Source of the DNA: Ruicaihuangia caeni
Lineage (GTDB): Bacteria > Actinomycetota > Actinomycetes > Actinomycetales > Microbacteriaceae
Direction: 5' to 3'
DNA: 64,000 bases
Assembly (NCBI RefSeq): GCF_029952955.1
Contig: NZ_JASATX010000001.1
Coordinates: forward strand, 1,045,245 to 1,109,244
Shown here: in pieces, positions 43,415 through 52,144 of the stretch
How positions within the stretch are numbered: the first letter of the stretch is position 1
Layout of the letters: each line of letters opens with the position of its first letter
Notes under the pieces: generated by a model
What the model saw: the letters and a program-made list of their open reading frames with translations, nothing else
Databases searched by the model: none
What the model was told of the DNA's origin: nothing
Translations under genes and position numbers: made by a program

Positions 43415-44712
43415 TGCTGTCTTCCTCGTTTCTGGTTGCTGCGGGCCGTGCCGCGGGGCTGGCTGCCGCGTTGTTGCTGGCTGCGTGATGAGGCGGTCTT
43501 GGACTGGCGACCACCGGCGGATGCCTGCCGCTTCGCGGACTTTACTCTCGCAGATTCCCGGCCACCGGTCTTCGCGCTGCCTGCGTTGCGGCTGCCATCG
43601 CGCTTCGCGGCGGGCTTGCGGTCGCGGGTCTTGTCCGGCTCGCGGTCACGTTCGGTGCGGGCGCCAGTACGCGCGCCACCACCTGAACCGGTGCGGCGCT
43701 CCCCCGCTGACTCACGCCGACCCCTGCTCTCGCGGCCACCGTCGCGCGTCTGGTCGCCCTTGCCGGGCTTCTGCTTCGGACGGTTCCGCGCCTTTCGACG
43801 CTCCTGTCGTGCCGCTCTCTCGGGGTCGCGAGCGAGCGTGAGCAGCGCCCCGAGTTCGGCCTTGGTCAGCTCGCGCAGCTGCCCCTCACGGAGGGTTCCG
43901 AGGTGCAGCGGGCCGAATTGGCGCCGCACGAGGGCCTTCACGGGGTGACCGACAGCATCCAGCATCCGTCGCACGATGCGGTTGCGGCCCGAGTGCAGGG
44001 TCAGCTCGACGAGGCTCTCGCCACGGGCCGATCCGGCGAGCACGCGGGCGTTGTCGGCGGCGATCGGGCCATCGTCGAGCTCGATGCCGTCGAGCAGCCG
44101 CTTGATCGTGGCTGGGCTCACGTCTCCGGCGACACGGGCGATATAGGTCTTGGTGACGCCGAACGACGGGTGGGCGAGCACGTGCGCGAGCTCGCCGTCG
44201 TTGGTGAGCACGAGCAGCCCGCTGGTGGCCTGGTCGAGGCGACCCACGTTGAAGAGGCGCTCCTCGTAGCCGGCGGTGAAGCGGGTGAGGTCGGGGCGGC
44301 CCTGCTCGTCGCTCATCGAGCTCACGACGCCGACGGGCTTGTTGAGCATGAGGTATCGCTTAGTGGTGTCGAGCTGCAGCGCGGTGCCGTCGAGCGTGAC
44401 GCGGTCGATCGCAGGGTCGACGCGGCGACCGGGCTCCATTACGACTTCGCCGTTGACAGCGACCCGACCCTGGGCGATGTGCTGCTCGCATACGCGCCGC
44501 GATGCGACGCCGGCGGCGGCCATGACTTTTTGCAGGCGCTCGCCTTGCGGGGCGGTGTCGGCTGTACTGTTGCCGACTGATTGCGCGTCTGGGCGCGCAG
44601 ACGCTTCTTCGGCGCTCCCCCGACGGTGCTCCGATTCGTCCTGGTGATCCAGCTCGTGCCTGTGCTCGTGCCCCTGCTCACTCGTCCGCGCGCGCTCGTC
44701 ATCGCGATGCAT
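43411..44712 (-). CDS. rluB: 23S rRNA pseudouridine synthase, RluB-like
   Basis: A 433-residue RsuA-family enzyme. After a polar, His-rich leader of about 60 residues come an S4 domain (RLQKVMAAAGVASRRVCEQHI) and the catalytic domain with FNVGRLDQATSGLLVLTNDG, where the Asp is the nucleophile, and SGRNRIVRRML. The last 120 residues are Arg/Lys/Gly-rich and surely disordered, likely for RNA contact. The ATG overlaps the scpB stop; the frame is open upstream inside scpB. Confidence 0.92.
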   Translation of the reverse strand: MHRDDERARTSEQGHEHRHELDHQDESEHRRGSAEEASARPDAQSVGNSTADTAPQGERLQKVMAAAGVASRRVCEQHIAQGRVAVNGEVVMEPGRRVDPAIDRVTLDGTALQLDTTKRYLMLNKPVGVVSSMSDEQGRPDLTRFTAGYEERLFNVGRLDQATSGLLVLTNDGELAHVLAHPSFGVTKTYIARVAGDVSPATIKRLLDGIELDDGPIAADNARVLAGSARGESLVELTLHSGRNRIVRRMLDAVGHPVKALVRRQFGPLHLGTLREGQLRELTKAELGALLTLARDPERAARQERRKARNRPKQKPGKGDQTRDGGRESRGRRESAGERRTGSGGGARTGARTERDREPDKTRDRKPAAKRDGSRNAGSAKTGGRESARVKSAKRQASAGGRQSKTASSRSQQQRGSQPRGTARSNQKRGRQQ

Positions 44713-45599
44713 CAGCTCGCGCGCTCCTCGAACCCAGCGGTCCCGTCGTCGAGCAGCGGCGAAATCGGCGGCAGCTCGTCGATCGAGTTGATGCCGAGCT
44801 GCTGCAGCATCAGGTCGGTGGTGGCGTAGTGGATCGCGCCGGTCTCGGCGTCCGTGAACGCCTCGGTGATGAGCCCGCGGCCGAGCAGGGTGCGCACGAC
44901 CGAGTCGACGTTCACCGCGCGGATCGCGGCGACCTGACCGCGCGAGATCGGCTGCTTGTACGCGATCACCGCGAGCGTCTCGAGCGCCGCCTGCGACAGC
45001 TTCGTCGGCGTCTGCGTCAGCACGAACCCGCGTACGGCATCGTCGTACTCGCTGCGCACATAGATGCGCCAACCTCCCGCGACCTCGCGCAGTTCGAATC
45101 CGCGACGGATGCCGGGGGCACTCGCCGGGGCCGCGCCGTTGTTGGAGCCGGTGTCGGTGCCGGCCTCACCGTCGCCGGTGCCAGCCTCGCCCGCTACGAC
45201 CGGCCCGGGTGCGACCTCGCCGTCGTAGTCAGCCTTCAGCCTCGCGATGGCGTGGCGCACTTCGCGCACGGGGCGCCCAAGTGCCGACGCGAGCGACACG
45301 ACACTCTGCGGTTCGTCGGCGACCATGAGGATCGCCTCGAGCACGCGTTCGAGATCGCCCTCGAATCGAGTGGCCTCGCCTCGGTCATCTGCGTCGGTCT
45401 CAGTGCCGGCGGGATCGGTCTCAGTGCCGGCGGGATCGGTCTCGGTGCCGACGACATCGGCACCCGCATCGCCTCTGGCTGCAGCCCTTGCATCTGCATC
45501 GCCTGCACCCACCGCGACCGCGTCATCGACCGTCGCGGCGTCAGCGCGGGGCGCTGCGCCGGCAGTCACGGCATCCGTGCGATCGCTGTCAGTTGTCAT
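44712..45599 (-). CDS. scpB: Segregation and condensation protein B
   Basis: A 295-residue ScpB with two winged-helix domains: LERVLEAILMVADEPQSVVSLASALGRPV and LSQAALETLAVIAYKQPISRGQVAAIRAVNVDSVVRTLLGRGLI. Two low-complexity segments interrupt it: an N-terminal tail with three GTETDPA units and a Gly/Thr insert after the first domain. It binds ScpA and the SMC heads to form bacterial condensin. The ATG at 45599 overlaps scpA by 11 bases. Confidence 0.93.
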   Translation of the reverse strand: MTTDSDRTDAVTAGAAPRADAATVDDAVAVGAGDADARAAARGDAGADVVGTETDPAGTETDPAGTETDADDRGEATRFEGDLERVLEAILMVADEPQSVVSLASALGRPVREVRHAIARLKADYDGEVAPGPVVAGEAGTGDGEAGTDTGSNNGAAPASAPGIRRGFELREVAGGWRIYVRSEYDDAVRGFVLTQTPTKLSQAALETLAVIAYKQPISRGQVAAIRAVNVDSVVRTLLGRGLITEAFTDAETGAIHYATTDLMLQQLGINSIDELPPISPLLDDGTAGFEERAS

Positions 45600-46641
45600 A
45601 GTCGGCCCCAAGGTTGGCGAGTTGTTCCTCAGACCAGTGTTCCGCAGTCCACCTGATGGTCAATTCTCCGAGCGGTTCGAGTTGCTCGAACGAGATCGAC
45701 GCGTGCCGGTAGAGCTCGAGCACCGCGATGAACCGCGCCACGACCACGCCGCGCTGCTCGACCCCCGCGATGAGTTCGCGGAACGTCAGCGCACCGGCAC
45801 TGCGCAGCAGCGTGACCACGTTCGCCGCCTGCTCGCGGATGCTGACGAGCGGCGCGTGCAGGTGATCGAGCCCGACCGTCGGAATCTCCCGCGGCGTGAG
45901 CGCGAGCAGCGCGAGAGCGGCGAAGTCGTCGAGACTGAGCGTCCACTTGAGTTCGGGCGTCTGCTTGCGGAACTTCTCCTCAAGCCGCACCGAGCGGTAC
46001 TTGCGGTGCCCCTCAGCCTCGAAGTGCTGCTCGAACCACTGCGCGGCCTCTTTGAACGCGCGGTACTGCAGCAGGCGGGCGAAGAGCAGGTCGCGCGCCT
46101 CGAGCAGCGCGACGTCTTCGGCGTCGACGAGCTCGCCCTGCGGCAGCAGCCCCGCCACCTTGAGATCGAGCAGCGTGGCCGCGACCACGAGGAATTCGCT
46201 CGCCTCGTTGAGCTCCTCGTCGGTGTCGAGGCCCTTGAGGTACGAGATGAACTCGTCGGTGACCTTGCTGAGCGACACCTCGGTGATGTCGAGCTCGTGC
46301 TTGGTGATCAGCGAGAGCAGCAGGTCGAATGGTCCGCTGAAGTTGTTGAGGGTGAGGCGGAATCCGGATGCCGGGGCCTCGCCCTCAGCGTCGGTGCGGG
46401 CGTCGCCCGCGGGTTCGGCGTCCGCGGGTCCCGCATCCGCGGATTGGGCGTCGCCGGCGCGCTGGCTGCCGGTTCTGGTCTCGGTGCCCACTGCTACGGA
46501 GCTCGGCGTGGCGTCGCTCACCGCGTCCGGGCGCGACGCTGTGTCGATGACCGCCGTGTCGGTCGGCGATGCAGCCGAGCCGGGGGTGGCGGCATCCGTC
46601 TCGGTCTTGGCCTGCTCAGCCGCGCTAGGCGGCTGCGCCAC
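45589..46641 (-). CDS. scpA: Segregation and condensation protein A (kleisin)
   Basis: A 350-residue kleisin. Residues 1-90 are an Ala/Asp/Thr-rich tail; the core starts FRLTLNNFSGPFDLLLSLITKHELDITEVSLSKVTDEFISYL, typical of ScpA, and ends with a winged helix (FIAVLELYRHASISFEQLEPLGEL). It bridges the SMC dimer. GTG start, overlapping the parA end by 17 bases, in the usual parA-scpA-scpB order. Confidence 0.93.
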   Translation of the reverse strand: MAQPPSAAEQAKTETDAATPGSAASPTDTAVIDTASRPDAVSDATPSSVAVGTETRTGSQRAGDAQSADAGPADAEPAGDARTDAEGEAPASGFRLTLNNFSGPFDLLLSLITKHELDITEVSLSKVTDEFISYLKGLDTDEELNEASEFLVVAATLLDLKVAGLLPQGELVDAEDVALLEARDLLFARLLQYRAFKEAAQWFEQHFEAEGHRKYRSVRLEEKFRKQTPELKWTLSLDDFAALALLALTPREIPTVGLDHLHAPLVSIREQAANVVTLLRSAGALTFRELIAGVEQRGVVVARFIAVLELYRHASISFEQLEPLGELTIRWTAEHWSEEQLANLGADYDN

Positions 46642-47575
46642 GGAAGATCAACTCTCGCGCGAGCTGCTTGTACGCCTTCGCCGCGGCGTGCTCGGGTGCG
46701 AACTCGGTGATCGGCGCACCGGCGACGCTCGCGTCGGGGAACTTCACGGTGCGTCCGATCACAGTCTCGAGCACCTTGTCACCGAACGCGTCGACCACGC
46801 GCTCAAGCACCTCGCGGGCGTGGAGCGTTCGCGAGTCGAACATGGTGGTGAGGATGCCGTCGAGCTCGATCGCCGGGTTGAGGCGGTCGCGCACCTTGTC
46901 GACGGTCTCGATGAGCAGCGCCACTCCGCGCAGCGCGAAGTACTCGGCCTCGAGCGGAATCAGCACCCCGTGCGCGGCAGTGAGTGCATTGACGGTCAGC
47001 AGACCGAGCGAGGGCTGGCAGTCGACCAGGATCACGTCGTAGTCGTCGACGACCTGACGCAGCACGCGAGCGAGGATCTGCTCGCGTGCGACCTCGTTCA
47101 CCAGGTGCACCTCGGCCGCCGAGAGGTCGATGTTCGCTGGGACCACGTGCAGGTCGGGCACGGCGGTCTCGACGATCGCCTGCTTGGCGTCTTTCAGGTT
47201 GCCGATGAGCAGGTCGTAGATGTTGGGCACATCGTGCGTCTGCACGCCGAGACCGGCGGAGAGCGCGCCCTGTGGGTCGAAGTCGACGGCGAGCACGCGG
47301 CGACCGTAGGCGGCGAGCGAGGCGCCGAGGTTGATGGTCGTGGTGGTCTTGCCGACCCCGCCCTTCTGGTTGCAGAGGGCGATGATGCGGGCGGGACCGT
47401 GGCTCTTCAGTGGGGCCGGAGCGGGAAAGTCGCGCAGCGGCTTGCCGGTGGGGCCGACCTTGGCTGCGGACTTTTCGGCGTTCTTGGGCTTGCTGTTATT
47501 GGAGTTGCTCGAACGGGCGGGCGACGTCTCGGCGACGTCTGGCAGGACGGCTGAGGTATCGCGCGGAGCAGTCAT
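46625..47575 (-). CDS. parA: ParA-family chromosome partitioning ATPase
   Basis: A 316-residue Walker-type ATPase with the deviant P-loop CNQKGGVGKTTTTINLGASLA, DFDPQGALSAGLG and LVDCQPSLGLLTVNAL. The first 55 residues are a polar tail. In actinobacteria this ParA-like gene regularly precedes scpAB and is distinct from the origin-proximal parA of a parAB pair; no parB is seen here. It is expected to bind DNA in its ATP dimer form and help chromosome organisation. Confidence 0.92.
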   Translation of the reverse strand: MTAPRDTSAVLPDVAETSPARSSNSNNSKPKNAEKSAAKVGPTGKPLRDFPAPAPLKSHGPARIIALCNQKGGVGKTTTTINLGASLAAYGRRVLAVDFDPQGALSAGLGVQTHDVPNIYDLLIGNLKDAKQAIVETAVPDLHVVPANIDLSAAEVHLVNEVAREQILARVLRQVVDDYDVILVDCQPSLGLLTVNALTAAHGVLIPLEAEYFALRGVALLIETVDKVRDRLNPAIELDGILTTMFDSRTLHAREVLERVVDAFGDKVLETVIGRTVKFPDASVAGAPITEFAPEHAAAKAYKQLARELIFRGAAA

Positions 47576-47881
47576 GAAACGAGCCTAACGGCGGGTTTTC
47601 AACACCCTTGACAGCACACGGCCCGCTCCGCTAAGTCACCTCAACCCGTGGTCGAAGGTTGCGGCGCGCGGGCCGCTCGCTCGTTGCTCGCAACCGGCAG
47701 GGGCTCAAGTCGGCGAGGGTTTGACTCGCTGGCCCCGGATAGAACCACCGCCAGCGACTCAAACCATCGCCGACACCGCACGCGCGGCTCCAAGTTGCCG
47801 GGGAGGGGCGACTTCCAAGCCACGGGCCATCGCCCCCCGTGACCGCACAGCGGTCGCGCGAGCGTGGCGCACGCGGGCGCC
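47576..47881. other. Intergenic region with inverted repeats
   Basis: 306 bases upstream of parA. No credible gene. It holds the large inverted repeat at 47709-47774 and a smaller stem formed by GGTTGCG/CGCAACC around 47658-47695. Confidence 0.5.
47709..47774. repeat. 24-base imperfect inverted repeat
   Basis: Arms 47709-47732 and 47751-47774 match at 22 of 24 positions with an 18-base loop. Far larger than a normal terminator, without T-run. It could be a bidirectional structural terminator, a small mobile-repeat remnant or a protein-binding dyad. Confidence 0.8.
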
Positions 47882-48574
47882 TCAGCGGGCGGGCATGACG
47901 ATCGTCGATAAGTAGCGGCGCGTGCGGATGCCGGTGCCTGCAGCCTCGGCATCCGGTGCCGCGGTCATCGCCTCGCCAGCGCCACGGCCGTCGTCGCGCT
48001 TGGCCTCGGTCTCGCCGTCCGCCGCCCGAAGGTCGGCGGCGGCGGCCGCTTCATCCCCTCCGGCGAGCGCGTCGTAGCGACCGATGACCTCGCTGAACTC
48101 GCGGAGCATCGCGACGAGCTCGTCGTCGGTGAGCATGAGAGCCCGCTGGCGGTAGCCGACCAGATCGCGGGCCAGGTCGAGCCCGTCGGCTTGCGAGCCC
48201 GAGTCGAGATAGCGGTCGTAGTCGGCGAGCAGTCCGGCGACGAAGGTCGCGAACAGCCGCCGATGATCGTCGACCGAGAGCTCACGCGCCCGCTCAGCGT
48301 CTACGGATGCCGCCTCTTCGACCAGTGCGTAGGTGCGCTCCGTCGCCCCACGCACCTGCTGCTCGGCCACTACCGTGAGCACTCCCCCTGCAGCGAGCGC
48401 GGCGATCTGCCGGTAGAGCGTGGCTGGCGCCACGTCGCCGAGCTCGTCGCGGAGCTCGGCCGTGGTGAGCGAGCGTCCGCCGAGCAGCGCCTGCACGACC
48501 CGGAGGCGCACCGGGTGCGACAGCACCTCGGTCGCCGACATCGCGCCCGTCGCCTTCGCTCGCGACTCCCCCAT
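47882..48574 (-). CDS. ArsR-like helix-turn-helix regulator
   Basis: A 230-residue regulator: the winged helix is TEVLSHPVRLRVVQALLGGRSLTTAELRDELGDVAPATLYRQIAALAAGG, followed by VVAEQQVRGATERTYAL and a helical middle domain. The last 60 residues are Ala/Asp-rich and then basic (TRRYLSTIVMPAR). The ATG at 48574 has GGAGGAG seven bases upstream. It is divergent from the alpha/beta hydrolase gene and shares an AT-rich palindromic operator region with it, so it is likely the local repressor. Confidence 0.82.
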   Translation of the reverse strand: MGESRAKATGAMSATEVLSHPVRLRVVQALLGGRSLTTAELRDELGDVAPATLYRQIAALAAGGVLTVVAEQQVRGATERTYALVEEAASVDAERARELSVDDHRRLFATFVAGLLADYDRYLDSGSQADGLDLARDLVGYRQRALMLTDDELVAMLREFSEVIGRYDALAGGDEAAAAADLRAADGETEAKRDDGRGAGEAMTAAPDAEAAGTGIRTRRYLSTIVMPAR

Positions 48575-48666
48575 GACTGCTCCTCCGCTCACCGCTCAAC
48601 TGAGACGCACCGAGTCCGACCGAACCGCCTCCGGAGGCGCTCACCACACTCGGCTTGCGCACAACG

Positions 48667-48682
48667 TTATCAATACTGATAA
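48667..48682. promoter_or_regulatory. AT-rich palindrome between divergent genes
   Basis: TTATCA-(ATAC)-TGATAA, a perfect 6+6 dyad; a second pair, GTTATC (48666-48671) and GATAAC (48695-48700), extends the symmetry. In a GC-rich genome such an AT-rich dyad in a divergent promoter region is a good operator candidate for the ArsR-like protein. Confidence 0.6.
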
Positions 48683-48742
48683 TAGTCTCACTAGCGATAA
48701 CAACCGTAACCCCAGAACCCTCAGCAGTCGAAAGGACCCCTC

Positions 48743-49801
48743 GTGGCCGACCGCACCATCAATTTCGAATCGAACGGAACTCGCTTCGAGGGAACCCTCG
48801 CGCTGCCCGCGGGCGACGCTCCGTACCCGGCCGCGCTCATCATCCCCGGCTCGGGTCCGGTCGATCGCGACTCGAGCATCAAGCAGCTTCCGCTCGATAT
48901 CACTCGCCAACTCGCCGAGGCGCTGCGCGAGCGCGGCATCGCATCCCTGCGCTACGACAAGCGCGGCGTCGGAGCCTCGGGTGGCGAGTTCCTCAGCGCC
49001 GGGTTCTACGACGGGGTGACGGATGCCGCAGCCGCGCTCGAGGCGCTCCGCAACGCTCCCGAGGTCGACGCCGACCGCGTGATCGTCGTGGGCCACAGTG
49101 AGGGAGCCCTCGTCGCGGGCGAGCACGCAGCAGGTTGGCCGGTTGCCACTCGGAACGCGGTACCGGCGGCCGCGGCGAACGGCACCACCGGCGGAGCAAG
49201 CACGAGCGACGAGGTGGCGGCATCCGCTGCAGCATCCTCTTTGGCATCCATCGAAGCCGTGCTCGGTGAGGGCACCGCCCAGAAGTTGCGTGGTGTCGTG
49301 CTGCTGAGCGCCTCAGCACAGCCGGGCAAGACGCTGCTCGCGTGGCAGGCGGCCAAGATCGCGCCGAGCCTTCCAGGCTGGGTGCGGTTCGTGCTCAAGC
49401 TCATGCGCACCGACCTGGTCGAGAAGTCGCGCAAGACGCACGAGAAGATCGGTGCGAGCACGGCAGACGTGATGCGCATCGAAGGGCGCAAGATCAACGC
49501 GAAGTGGATGCGCGAGTTCGTCGCGCACGACCCGAGCCTGTCGTACTCGAAGATCACGGTGCCCGTGCTCGCGATCACCGGCGAGAAGGATCTGCAGACG
49601 CCGGTTGGCGACCTCGACGTGATCCGCGACAGCGTGGCGGGGCCGGTCACCACGATCGCGATGCCGAAGCTGAGCCACATCCTGCGAACGCAGGAGGGCG
49701 AGCCGTCGCTGGCGGACTACCGCAAGGACGTCAAGCGCCCCGTGGATGCCGAGCTGCTCGCGCGCGTCGCCGACTGGTCGGCCGCGATCCTCGGCGCCTG
49801 A
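48743..49801 (+). CDS. Alpha/beta hydrolase with serine nucleophile
   Basis: A 352-residue hydrolase: LIIPGSGPVDRD (oxyanion loop), RYDKRGVGASGG, GHSEGALVAGEHAAG (nucleophile Ser), an Ala/Thr-rich insert of about 40 residues in the cap region, then AITGEKDLQTP and a final His in PKLSHILR. The type resembles dienelactone-hydrolase-like peptidase S9/BAAT relatives. The GTG start has GAAAGGA upstream. Presumably repressed by the divergent ArsR-like protein and induced by its ligand. Confidence 0.86.
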   Translation: MADRTINFESNGTRFEGTLALPAGDAPYPAALIIPGSGPVDRDSSIKQLPLDITRQLAEALRERGIASLRYDKRGVGASGGEFLSAGFYDGVTDAAAALEALRNAPEVDADRVIVVGHSEGALVAGEHAAGWPVATRNAVPAAAANGTTGGASTSDEVAASAAASSLASIEAVLGEGTAQKLRGVVLLSASAQPGKTLLAWQAAKIAPSLPGWVRFVLKLMRTDLVEKSRKTHEKIGASTADVMRIEGRKINAKWMREFVAHDPSLSYSKITVPVLAITGEKDLQTPVGDLDVIRDSVAGPVTTIAMPKLSHILRTQEGEPSLADYRKDVKRPVDAELLARVADWSAAILGA

Positions 49802-49922
49802 GCGTCTGGCGCTGTTCGCTCATCCCTCGTCGCTAGTCGGGTCGGCGTCGGTTCCGACCGCTCGGAGCGCGCTTGCGGGCGCGCGAGCGCCGCGATCACG
49901 GGCGACACAACAGGCGCCTCGG

Positions 49923-51014
49923 TCAGCGGGCGCGGGGGTGCGCCGACGTGTACATGTCGCGCAAGGTGTCGGCGGTCACCATCGTGTAGATCTGCGTGGT
50001 GGCGACGTTTGAGTGTCCGAGCAGCTCCTGCACGACGCGCACATCGGCACCCCGCTCGAGCAGATGCGTGGCGAACGAGTGCCGCAGCGTGTGAGGCGAC
50101 ACGGCTGAGCGGATGCCGGCGACCTCCGCCGCCCGCTGGATGATCAACCACACGTTCTGCCGGCTCAACCGCTGCCCGCGCATGCCGAGGAACAGCGCCG
50201 GCGTTGACCGCCCACGCTCCGAGAGCGACGGACGCGCACGCACCAGATACGCCTCCAGCGCGTCGCGCGCGTAGCTGCCGAGCGGCACGATGCGCTGCTT
50301 GTCGCCCTTGCCGAGGAGCCGCACCACGTCGACCGTGCCGGTCGTACGGCGGCCGCCGTCGTCATCCTGGTTGCCCATGCCGCCGCCCGAACCCGCTGCC
50401 CCGCCGCCGAGCTCGATCACGTCGTCGACATTCAGCGCCACAGCCTCCGAGACCCGGGCGCCGGTGGCGTAGAGCAACTCGAGCAGCGCCCGGTCGCGAA
50501 GGTCGCGCACATCATCACCGCTGACCGCGGCGAGCAGCGCCTCGACCTCGCCCAAGCTGATGGCCTTGGGCAGGCGCGAGGGCAGCTTCGGCGGGCGCGT
50601 GTCAGCCGCGACATCCTCGTCGACCAGACCCTCATCGAGCAGAAAACGATGCAGGCCGCGCACCGACGAGAGCACTCGCGCCAGCGACGACGCGCTCAAC
50701 GGAGCCTCAGATCGCGTGCGCAGCCACTGAGCGAACTCGGAGATATTGGATGCCGCGATCGCGCGCGGTTCGTTGATGCCCGCGCGAGCGAGGTGCGCTG
50801 CATAGCTGCCGAGGTCGCGCCGGTACGCGGCGACGGTGTTTGCCGAGAGGCCGCGCTCGATCGTGATGTGGCGCAGGTACCGATCGATCGCACGGCTCAG
50901 CGGCGTCGGTCGCGCCGGTTCGGGTTCGGGTGCAGCTTCAGGTGCGGGTCCAGGTGCAGGCTCAGGCCCAGCGGATGCTGCGCGCTCCTCGACCGCGTCA
51001 GACGCGCCCTGCAT
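49923..51014 (-). CDS. xerD: Site-specific tyrosine recombinase XerD
   Basis: A 363-residue XerD. After a Pro/Ala/Glu repeat leader (about 40 residues) is the SAM-like core-binding domain ([26 protein letters not shown]) and the catalytic domain with Arg in [38 protein letters not shown] (Tyr nucleophile). A Gly/Asp-rich insert of about 25 residues lies between LNVDDVIEL and [13 protein letters not shown], where the family has a short beta turn. It resolves chromosome dimers at dif with XerC. It overlaps the NUDIX gene by 17 bases, the usual actinobacterial order. Confidence 0.93.
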   Translation of the reverse strand: MQGASDAVEERAASAGPEPAPGPAPEAAPEPEPARPTPLSRAIDRYLRHITIERGLSANTVAAYRRDLGSYAAHLARAGINEPRAIAASNISEFAQWLRTRSEAPLSASSLARVLSSVRGLHRFLLDEGLVDEDVAADTRPPKLPSRLPKAISLGEVEALLAAVSGDDVRDLRDRALLELLYATGARVSEAVALNVDDVIELGGGAAGSGGGMGNQDDDGGRRTTGTVDVVRLLGKGDKQRIVPLGSYARDALEAYLVRARPSLSERGRSTPALFLGMRGQRLSRQNVWLIIQRAAEVAGIRSAVSPHTLRHSFATHLLERGADVRVVQELLGHSNVATTQIYTMVTADTLRDMYTSAHPRAR

Positions 51015-51819
51015 CGCCGCCGTAGCCCTCTACCCCTCGCTCGACACCATCGCGAGCGTCGCCACCGCTGAAACGACCGCTGCCCAATCCACGCGCCTGC
51101 GCAGCGAGCAGCGCGGTCTGCAGGATGCCGTTTCGCACCCGGCCCTCGAGCACCGCCTGCACGGCTTCGTCGAGCGGTACCCAACGCACCGTGAGATCGG
51201 CTTCTTCGTGCTCTCGATCGAATGATTCGCTGGTCTCGCTCAGCCCGGTCGCGAGGTAGACGGTGATTGCCTCATTGCTGCCGCCTGGGCTCGGCAGGCT
51301 CGAGATGAGCGGCTCCCATTGGGTGGCCTCGTGATCGACCTCTTCGGCCAGTTCGCGCTTGGCCGCCTCGAGCGGATCTTCGCCGTCGACGTCGAGCAGA
51401 CCGGCGGGCAGTTCCCACAGGCGAGCGCGCGCCGCGTGCCGGTATTGCTGCACCAGCAGCACGCGGTCGTGCTCGTCGATCGCGAGCACCGCGACGGCCC
51501 CGGGATGCGCCATGTACTCGCGCACAAGCCCGCTGTCGCGGTACATGAAGCGGTCTCGGTCGATGTTCCAGACCATGCCCTCGAACGCGCGCTCATGCTC
51601 GACGACCTCGACCGGCCACGCCTCGTCGGCGATCAGCGGCTCTGCCGAGGCGTCGGCGACGAGCACTCCGTCGTCTGCCCGGGTGCCCTCTGGCTCCGTT
51701 CCCGGTGCTGCGGCCCCTTCCACAGCCTGCGACTCATCGAAGGATGCTGTGCCCTCTTCACCCGCAGGGGCTTCAACTCCCGTGGGCCCCTTGCCAGTCG
51801 AGTCCGCTCGATCAGCCAT
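50998..51819 (-). CDS. ADP-ribose pyrophosphatase-like NUDIX hydrolase
   Basis: A 273-residue NUDIX protein with a long acidic N-terminal tail (about 75 residues) and a core like ADP-ribose pyrophosphatase: [24 protein letters not shown], then [17 protein letters not shown] as the NUDIX box. The ATG at 51819 is the first consistent start; the frame is open 22 codons further. There is no normal ribosome site, only GGGG next to the ATG. It stands between pyrG-side genes and xerD, as in relatives. Confidence 0.88.
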   Translation of the reverse strand: MADRADSTGKGPTGVEAPAGEEGTASFDESQAVEGAAAPGTEPEGTRADDGVLVADASAEPLIADEAWPVEVVEHERAFEGMVWNIDRDRFMYRDSGLVREYMAHPGAVAVLAIDEHDRVLLVQQYRHAARARLWELPAGLLDVDGEDPLEAAKRELAEEVDHEATQWEPLISSLPSPGGSNEAITVYLATGLSETSESFDREHEEADLTVRWVPLDEAVQAVLEGRVRNGILQTALLAAQARGLGSGRFSGGDARDGVERGVEGYGGDAGRV

Positions 51820-52144
51820 TCCCCGAGAGTAGCGCGAGTGGGGGCGCTCGGCGCGTGGGGAAACCGGCGCCTGCGGGAAGGGCATGGGTAGCCGGCATGC
51901 GCCGCTGGCGCCCGGGCAACCGGTACGCGTCGCTCACCCCCGGCATCCCGCGCCCGCATCCCGCATCCGCATCCAGGGCCGCGCAGCGGCATCCCTTGAC
52001 CACCGGCCATCGCGGGTCGATCATGGACCCACCATCGGCCGGTCTCACGCCGTGGGCTCCGGTCATCATCCGTTCGCTACCCGCGCCGGAAGACCGCACG
52101 CAGCTGTGCATCGCCGCTCGGCGCGCCCGACAGGGAGGCACGTC
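51820..52144. other. Divergent promoter region between NUDIX and cyclase genes
   Basis: 325 bases, very GC-rich, with several copies of GCATCC in a short stretch (51940-52000). Open frames cross it but have no ribosome site or family signature. It must contain the cyclase promoter, which could not be identified with confidence. Confidence 0.4.

Noticed and set aside
47641..47952. 103-residue minus-strand frame upstream of parA
   Set aside because: Crosses the large inverted repeat and the end of the ArsR-like gene in another frame; Arg/Ala/Pro noise.
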